64,000 bases of DNA. It comes from Desmodesmus armatus. Its lineage: Eukaryota; Chlorophyta; Chlorophyceae; Sphaeropleales; Scenedesmaceae. The stretch lies in contig VIIQ02000004.1 in NCBI GenBank assembly GCA_007449985.2, positions 682,001 to 746,000 of the forward strand, given 5' to 3'. Both the position numbers and the translations under genes were made by a program. This document shows positions 58,401 to 64,000 of the stretch, piece by piece. The notes beneath the pieces were generated by a model. It made no database searches. It was not told the origin of the DNA and saw only the letters and a list, made by a program, of their open reading frames with translations. How positions within the stretch are numbered: the stretch's first letter is position 1; every line of letters starts with the position of its first letter.

Positions 58401-61400
58401 ACCCACCAACGCCACCCCCAATGCAGCCGCCAGCAGCCCTGCACCTGCCAGCACCAACACCCCAGCGGTTGAGGAGAGCCCTGCACCCACCAATGCTGCC
58501 CCCAACGCCGCAGCCAGCAGCCCCGCGCCTGCCACTACCAACACCCCAGTGGTTGCGGAGAGCCCTGCACCCACCAACGCCGCCCCCAATGCCGCCGCCA
58601 GCAGCCCTGCACCTGCCGGCACCAACAGCCCAGTGGTTGAGGAGAGCCCTGCACCCACCAACGCCGCCCCCAACGCCGCCCCCAACGCCGCCGCCAGCAG
58701 CCCCGCACCTGCCACTACCAACACCCCAGTGGTTGAGGAGAGCCCTGCACCCACCAACGCCGCCCCCAATGCAGCCGCCACCACCAACACCCCAGTGGTT
58801 GAGGAGAGCCCTGCACCCACCAATGCAGCCCCCAACGCTCCCACCAGCACCAACACCCCGGGGGTTGAGGAGAGCCCTGCACCCACCGACGCCGCCCCCA
58901 ATGCAGCTGCCAGCACCAACACCCCGGTGGTTGAGGAGAGCCCTGCACCCACCAACGCCGCCCCCAACATTCCCACCAGCACCAACACCCCAGTTGTTCA
59001 GGAGAGCCCTGCACCCACCAACGCCGCCCCCAACACTCCCACCAGCAGCCCCGCACCTGCCGCCATCAACACCCCAGTTGTTGAGGAGAGCCCTGCACCC
59101 ACCAACGCCGCCCCCAACGCTCCCACCAGCACCAACACCCCAGTTGTTGAGGAGAGCCCTGCACCCACCAACGCCGCCCCCAACGCCGCCAGCAGCCCCG
59201 CACCTGCCGCCATCAACACCCCAGTGGTTGAGGAGAGCCCTGCACCCACCAACGCCGCCCCCAATGCCGCCAGCAGCCCCGCACCTGCCACCACCAACAC
59301 CCCAGTTGTTGAGGAGAGCCCTGCACCCACCAACGCCGCCCCCAACACTCCCACCAGCACCAACACCCCAGTTGTTCAGGAGAGCCCTGCACCCACCAAC
59401 GCCGCCCCCAACACTCCCACCAGCAGCCCCGCACCTGCCGCCATCAACACCCCAGTTGTTGAGGAGAGCCCTGCACCCACCAACGCCGCCCCCAACGCTC
59501 CCACCAGCACCAACACCCCAGTTGTTGAGGAGAGCCCTGCACCCACCAACGCCGCCCCCAACGCCGCCAGCAGCCCCGCACCTGCCGCCATCAACACCCC
59601 AGTGGTTGAGGAGAGCCCTGCACCCACCAACGCCGCCCCCAATGCCGCCAGCAGCCCCGCACCTGCCACCACCAACACCCCAGTTGTTGAGGAGAGCCCT
59701 GCACCCACCAACGCCGCCCCCAACACTCCCACCAGCACCAACACCCCAGTTGTTGAGGAGAGCCCTGCACTCACCAACGCCGCCCCCAACGCCGCCAGCA
59801 GCCCCGCACCCGCCACCACCAACACCCCAGTGGTGGAGACTGCCGCACCCACTGACAACCCTGTCAAGCTGGTAGATGTTGTGGGCAACACAACAGTCTC
59901 TCAAGGTGAGGCTGAACGAACCACCATACCTTTGTGTGCACCATACAGCATGCACACTGCTGATATGTTTATGTGTGTCTTGCAGACTGCTGCTTTGTGC
60001 CCTCCTGTCTTACTACTGACTTTACTGCTTCACTGTCTGCTGCCTTTCTTCAGGCTGCACTGTGACCACGGTAGCTGGCACAGGGTCTGATAAGTCTGAC
60101 CTTGGTGATGGACAGTTGGCCACAGCAGCAGGTATGCTTACAAAAAGTTCGTGTGAGGGCAGCTCAATGACTACATGACATATGGCTTCCTGGCACCTAA
60201 TGTGTGGCATGCGGGGTTTGCTAGCAGCCAGCCGCAGGCATGGCATGGCGCGCAGTTGAAAGTGATGCTTCTCAACCTGCAGACACCACCCTGCCCTCTT
60301 TTCACTTTGTTGCAAATGCGGCATGCTGCTGCTTGCTGCAGGCCTGAACTACCCCATCGGTGTTCATTGGCACCAGGGAAGTTTGTACATCGCCGATACC
60401 CTGCACCACCGCATCCGCAGGTGATCAAGGAGGGAAGGGGGGTTGTACACAGGTTCACCATTTTATCAATTTGCTTGCCAGGGTGCTGAGCGACACGACT
60501 CATGCGGAAGTGCGAGTGGGGTTGGTACATACTGTGGTGTGACAGCCTTACTGGCTTTCTGTTTCCCTTCTGAGTCACAACATGAACACATGATGCCCCT
60601 GCTGACACTGGTGGTCTTGCAGGGTGGACGAGTCGGGTGTCATCAGCACGTTTGCAGGGAACGGCGCTGAAGGATTTGAGGGTGACGGTGTGCCAGCCAC
60701 GGCAGCCTCCCTCAACATGCCTACGGCCATCAGCTTCGGCCCTGATGGCATTGCGTACATCAGCGACACTACCAACGCGCGTGTGCGGACAGTCGATGCC
60801 AACAAGACCATCACCACATATGCAGGAGATGGCACCCCCGCCTACGCCGGCGATGGAAAGGCTGCTACAGCCGCCTCGCTGTTCCTGCCGATGCAGACTG
60901 CCTTTGATGCAGCTGGCAACCTGTACATTGCAGACTTCAACAACCATGTAAGCAGAGAGACATCAAAGGGTTACTGTATCATGGTGCTGTCCCCAGCAGA
61001 GTTCAACATGCCCACAATTGCTGTGTTCCCACGACATGTTTGCTCGTGTCCATCGTAATGCAGACTGGTGATGCTCTGCCACATGTGGCCCTTGTGTGAG
61101 CTTGTGTCTCCGTGCACTTCCTTGACGTATGCAGGTGGTCCGCATGGTGAACACGTCAACCGGCATCATCAGCACCATCGCTGGTGTTGGGGAGGCAGGC
61201 TTCTCAGGCGACGGTGGGCCAGCAACCAAGGCTGCGCTGGACTTCCCTGCTGGAATGGCATTTGATGCCCAGGGCAGTCTGCTGATTGCAGACATGAACA
61301 ACCACGTCATCCGCAGGGTGGGCACCGATGGCAGCATCAGCACGGTGGCTGGCACACCAGGTTCCCCAGGCTTCAGTGGGGACGGCACAGCAGCCACCTC

Positions 61401-61668
61401 TGCGCAGCTGTCAAGCCCTGCTGACCTCTCTGTGGATGCGGAAGGCGGTGTGATCATTGCTGACTCTGACAACCACAGGATCCGCAGGATCGATGCTGCT
61501 GGTGTCATCACCACCATTGCCGGTTCCAGTGCTGGCTTTGGTGGGGATGGCGGACCTGCCCTTCAGGCAAAGTTTGATGCTCCGCAAGGAGTCGCATTGC
61601 GGCCCGATGGCTCCATCTATGTAGCAGATGCAAAGAACCAAAGGGTGCGCTTGCTGCAGTGTGCATAA
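52702..61668 (+). CDS. Secreted multidomain protein: Cys-rich GCC2/GCC3-type modules, PAN-like domain, Pro-Thr-Ala repeats and NHL propeller
   Basis: The ATG at 52702 opens a signal peptide (AWRALSLLLLFQFGLADR). Exons to about 55860 code Cys-rich modules of the GCC2/GCC3 (ephrin-receptor-like) kind, for example ACSPGYYSRPEAPTECEACP, CPAGLTTVAARQESIASC, CPVGQYSPGAVESCSKCP and CVPGEYSPGGSDGPCIAC. Two segments follow with PAN/apple-like Cys spacing: FNHTVNAVECREACRTEPRCQYW (55960) and WRCLRGCDKEASCRGVF (56470). A Ser/Thr/Pro linker with many N-x-S/T sites leads to a helical segment (57400-57840), and then a repeat region of VVEESPAPTNAAPN units (58150-59850). After two short exons come NHL repeats: YIADTLHHRIRR, ISTFAGNG, YISDTTNARVRTV, LLIADMNNHVIRRVG, IIADSDNHRIRRID and YVADAKNQRVRLLQ, then TAA at 61666-61668. 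No membrane anchor is seen. It is probably an extracellular or cell-wall protein. Function is unknown. Confidence 0.78.
58155..59850 (+). repeat. Coding minisatellite (PAPTNAAP repeats) with a 378-base higher-order duplication
   Basis: Units of about 60-90 bases of the type GTTGAGGAGAGCCCTGCACCC repeat some twenty times in the reading frame of the secreted protein. Within it, 58991-59368 is repeated almost exactly as 59369-59746, including the rare CAGTTGTTCAGG variant at each start. Because every unit is a multiple of three without stops, other frames on both strands are also open over hundreds of codons. Confidence 0.9.
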
Positions 61669-63046
61669 GGCTTGTCAGTTTGCCGGTGCAGCCTGCACCG
61701 GTTTGTTGCAATGGAGTGTTGGTCCACCTTGGAGGTACGGTATTTATGGATGCTCAGTTGCATGTATGTGGAGTCAGTGGCTCGCTGGCTAGCAAGGCCA
61801 CTGCAGTCTTCTGCGCAGCTATGCCATGCCTATGGTATGCATGTTGGATCATGCGGCCTTGTTGTTGAGCAGCAGCTATGATGGCTAGCAGGGTGCTGGA
61901 TATGTGCTGGTTATCTATGTAGGGGTAGGGTATTAGTCAGCGGGTGGGCTATTATGTGATGCATGACTTGATTACTTGTCACGGCGGCAACGCTCGCCAA
62001 GCAAGGTGCCTGCTGCTACAGCTTGCACGATGCAGCCCTGTGAGAATGGCCTGCAGCAGCACTTGCCAGTGTTAGAGTAGCTGACCACATGACGCTGGGA
62101 AGGAGGCATGATCGTGGTACGTTTGGCCTTGCATCATTGCATCCACTAGGCAATGAAGCCCTGCATGTTATGGCAATTAGCATGTGTCCCTGTCAGCTGA
62201 TGCCTGACGAATACTGGGTTTGTTCAGCTCTTTGGCCTGTCCATAGCTTTGATCCGCACATGCCCTGTGGTGATCTGTTTTTGTGCACACCTAGTTATAC
62301 AAGTTTTGTAGAGTTGCAGTCAACCTGCACCAGCCTGGTGCAGCAAATGCACAGCAGCGTTTGGTCAGCGCAACACAAAATGCTGCGTGAATATGCTCAG
62401 CGCAGATCATCTTGGCTAAGCACTGGGCAACAGCTTCAGCATGCATTCATGCTTTCATGATGGTGTACATTGCGCATGCTTGTAACAGCCTTGGTCCCAC
62501 CCACCATTCACATCATGCCAACTGGCCAGTGCCATGGCAGCTCTCACAGCTGCTTGAGCAACTCCTTTCAACTGCTGGCTACGCTGTTGCACACCTTGAA
62601 AAGCCACTAGTGGTGTGGCGCACTACCAAACAGGGATGCAACCTCAGCAGTCTCCTCAGGTCAGGCTGACCTTACAACCCAGTCTCACACACTGCATGCG
62701 AAAGCACCGTTCCCCCTCCTGTCAGAGGCTGGGGGGCCTAAGGGTTGCAAATACTTGCCACATGCAAAGTTGGTGTGATGGGTCTGAAAGACACCACGAC
62801 ATGATGCCTGTTACATCAGGCCGCAATATTGAAGTCCTTGAGCACATGCAGTAAGCCTTTTGTCTGCAGGAACCACTTTGGCCAAAATCCTCAGTGACAG
62901 GGACTTGAGCGCCAGCAGAATCGGCAACCTCTCAACCCCTCAACCCCATCAGCATCGCCACGCAGCACCTCCCTGGTCCAAACGGTGAGCAAGCGCCATA
63001 ATGCTGCCACCAATGCAACCCTTATCCCTTCCCTGCATATCCTCTC
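61669..63046. other. Convergent 3' region without a recognised gene
   Basis: Lies between the stops of the NHL gene (plus) and the hydrolase exon (minus). A plus-strand frame of 123 codons (62089-62460) has no recognisable features. A possible TGTAA polyadenylation signal for the NHL gene is near 62481. Confidence 0.45.
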
Positions 63047-63321
63047 TCACGTCAGGAACTCGACCAGCATCTCATTGAGTGTCTCTGGCTCCTGCACAAA
63101 GAACCAGTGGCCGCCTGGCACCTGCTTGAACGTCCACTTCCCCTCCTGCACTGCAATCTCAGAAGCCCTCATCTGGCCCTCAAGGCATGCGTGGTCATCC
63201 TTCTGGTGTACACCCAGCACAGGCATTGGCAGCTTGAAGGGTGGGAGCATGGGGGTCAGCTGTGCAAACATCTGGGCAGTGTTGTTGCCCCTGTACAGAT
63301 TGAGGGCTGCACTCAGGGCCC
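63047..63321 (-). CDS. Terminal exon of an epoxide-hydrolase-like alpha/beta hydrolase (5' part missing)
   Basis: The exon starts at a CTGCAG acceptor (63321) and ends with TGA at 63047-63049. It codes the C-terminal cap and core of an alpha/beta hydrolase: LPMPVLGVHQKDDHACLEGQM, GKWTFKQVPGGHWFFVQEPETLNEMLVEFL. The GGHWF histidine and the aspartate in HQKDD match the last two members of the catalytic triad in plant soluble epoxide hydrolases. The upstream exons with the nucleophile are not in the remaining 680 bases. A mitochondrial-type segment lies about 210 bases upstream instead. Either the gene was cut by that insertion, or it continues beyond the window across a large intron, or the assembly is chimeric. 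Confidence 0.72.
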
Positions 63322-63530
63322 CTGCAGTGAAGCAACCACAGCAGTACTGCTTCATCAAGATGTACGTTTAACCCCCTCCTTCAAGAAGGACTGCTCGCTG
63401 GCTGATGCTGAGGCAGCTCTGCAGTCAGCCTGTCACACAGGCAGTGTCAACGGCACAAAAGCCGCTTTTGCATGTGACATGCACAAGCTCTGCAATGGTG
63501 ACCAGAATAGGTGGTGACACCACTATCCAT
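63322..63530. other. Intron-like nuclear sequence up to the mitochondrial junction
   Basis: About 210 bases of sequence composed like the neighbouring introns, with no exon found on the minus strand. The change to AT-richer mitochondrial-type sequence falls roughly at 63520-63546. Confidence 0.4.
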
Positions 63531-63546
63531 AATCTGATCATGATCC

Positions 63547-63768
63547 TGATCCAAAGAGAATAAGGAAAGTAACGAGCAGTCTGAACAATCTAACACTTTC
63601 ACAAAGTGCGAACCCCAACAAAGCATATCCCATCAATGCTTTTGCCATAGTAGGGTTACGGCTAGCAGCTTGGATCTATGCACCAAACACAATTCCAATC
63701 CCAGCACCTACACCTGCCTAAGCAATCAAAGCACTTCCAGCACCAATCAATTTTGCAGCTTGTACCAT
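63547..63768 (-). CDS. atp9: Mitochondrial ATP synthase subunit c in a variant genetic code
   Basis: From ATG at 63768 the frame reads MVQAAKLIGAGSALIA, then a TAG codon, AGVGAGIGIVFGA, a second TAG, IQAASRNPTMAKALMGYALL and GFALCES, ending LLVTFLILFG before TCA at 63547-63549. This is 73 residues, the usual subunit c length, with two membrane helices, the polar RNP loop and the proton-binding Glu (codon 57). Subunit c forms the proton-driven ring of F1Fo ATP synthase in the inner mitochondrial membrane. The two TAG codons (17 and 31) stand exactly where leucine is conserved, and the first TCA stands where the protein should end. No TCA or TGA occurs inside. Two AGA codons (60 and 63) stand where plant subunit c has alanine. 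In the nucleus this would not be translated; it is a relic or organellar copy. Confidence 0.88.
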
Positions 63769-63811
63769 AATTATTTCTATATTTTGAAATACCCACTCAG
63801 ACTTATATAAT

Positions 63812-63885
63812 TCAGAGAGACTGGATTCGAACCAGTGACCTATCGCTCCCAAAGCGATCGCTCTACCATACTGAGCCACACTCTG
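63812..63885 (-). tRNA. trnP(ugg): Mitochondrial-type tRNA-Pro (anticodon UGG)
   Basis: The minus strand folds as a cloverleaf. The acceptor stem is CAGAGTG/CTCTCTG (one T-T mismatch) with discriminator A. The D arm is GCTC-AGTATGGTA-GAGC. The anticodon stem is ATCGC/GCGAT with loop TTTGGGA. The T arm is ACTGG-TTCGAAT-CCAGT. It lies 43 bases upstream of atp9 on the same strand, in AT-rich sequence. Confidence 0.88.
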
Positions 63886-63961
63886 ATAATAGCAAAAAAG
63901 AATCTAATATTAATAGCAAAAAAAAATAATATAAAATTTAAATAACCTATCCTATCTTGGC

Positions 63962-64000
63962 TTAGCACTTGCCGTCCTTGTAGGTCCTGCAAAGGACTTT
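63962..64000 (-). CDS. Possible C-terminal fragment of a reading frame at the window edge
   Basis: On the minus strand the last bases read KVLCRTYKDGKC and then TAA (63962-63964). A nearly identical string is found at 18791-18818 on the plus strand, reading KILCRTYKDG; two of the differences are at third codon positions. It may be the end of a gene or repeat-encoded protein continuing outside the window. Very short, hence low confidence. Confidence 0.2.
   Translation of the reverse strand, partial: KVLCRTYKDGKC

Larger units (their letters stand above)
63530..63960 (-). other. Mitochondrial-type DNA segment (NUMT or assembly join)
   Basis: This stretch differs from the rest of the window in base composition and content. 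It holds a complete ATP synthase subunit c frame readable only with a Scenedesmus-type mitochondrial code and a tRNA-Pro(UGG), both on the minus strand, plus AT-rich spacer (63886-63950). The flanks look nuclear: intron-like sequence on the left, and on the right a string shared with 18800-18818. Confidence 0.8.

Noticed and set aside
58078..59955. Long minus-strand and second plus-strand frames (575-625 codons) through the repeat region
   Set aside because: They arise because the repeat units are multiples of three without stops in several frames. They lack start context, splice continuity and any family similarity. Only the PAPTNAAP frame continues into flanking exons.
62089..62460. Plus-strand open frame of 123 codons downstream of the NHL gene
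   Set aside because: No recognisable motif or splice partners, and mixed codon use. It lies in a convergent 3' region.
63547..63768. Reading atp9 as an ordinary nuclear pseudogene with two nonsense mutations
   Set aside because: Both stops are TAG at conserved leucines, the frame is otherwise intact, there is no internal TCA, and TCA stands at the expected end. A variant mitochondrial code explains all of this at once.
1..64000. CRISPR array, prophage or bacterial operon
   Set aside because: No regularly spaced direct repeats with unique spacers were seen, and genes are intron-split with plant-type products, so the DNA is eukaryotic.

Overview
The window reads as nuclear DNA of a chlorophyte green alga, most probably of the Sphaeropleales (Scenedesmus/Tetradesmus-like). 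Genes are broken by many short introns with GTGAGT-like donors and CTGCAG acceptors. Coding stretches are rich in Ala, Gln and Ser runs, and several products have plant or algal orthologues, some with plastid transit peptides. The best taxonomic clue is a mitochondrial-type fragment at the right end. Its atp9 reads correctly only if TAG is leucine and TCA is stop, which is the code known from Scenedesmus mitochondria.

Layout, left to right. (1) A plastid-type J-domain protein, minus, 76-2848. (2) TRS120/TRAPPC9, plus, about 3.7-18.1 kb, very intron-rich, with a tRNA-Val(AAC) antisense inside one intron. (3) An HI0933/BaiN-family flavoprotein, minus, 18.9-24.2 kb, divergent from (4) ABA4 (DUF4281, neoxanthin formation), plus, 24.4-27.1 kb. 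(5) Duplicated non-coding sequence, then a small unknown gene (28.7-29.4 kb, plus) and a poorly resolved probable membrane-protein gene (about 30.3-32.8 kb, plus). (6) A BTB-BACK-Kelch protein, minus, 33.7-40.3 kb. (7) A plastid fructose-1,6-bisphosphatase of the type without the redox loop, minus, 41.1-44 kb. (8) A YheT/EMB8-type alpha/beta hydrolase, minus, 45.7-49.7 kb, divergent from (9) a DHRS4-like peroxisomal short-chain dehydrogenase ending in SRL, plus, 50.1-52.0 kb. (10) A large secreted Cys-rich / PAN-like / Pro-Thr-repeat / NHL-propeller protein, plus, 52.7-61.7 kb. (11) The last exon of an epoxide-hydrolase-like gene, minus, cut off from its upstream part by the mitochondrial insert (atp9, tRNA-Pro), and a trace of another reading frame at the very end.

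The genes look like ordinary housekeeping and plastid functions (membrane traffic, carotenoid and carbon metabolism, chaperones) and do not form one pathway. The unusual content is the mitochondrial fragment with its altered code, the domain combination of the 52.7-61.7 kb gene, and repeated small tandem duplications, several of which copy exon-intron junctions inside TRS120. Exon borders were read by eye. Four models were checked codon by codon and close in frame: J protein 368 aa, ABA4 277 aa, unknown 176 aa, SDR 253 aa. The larger models are outlines.
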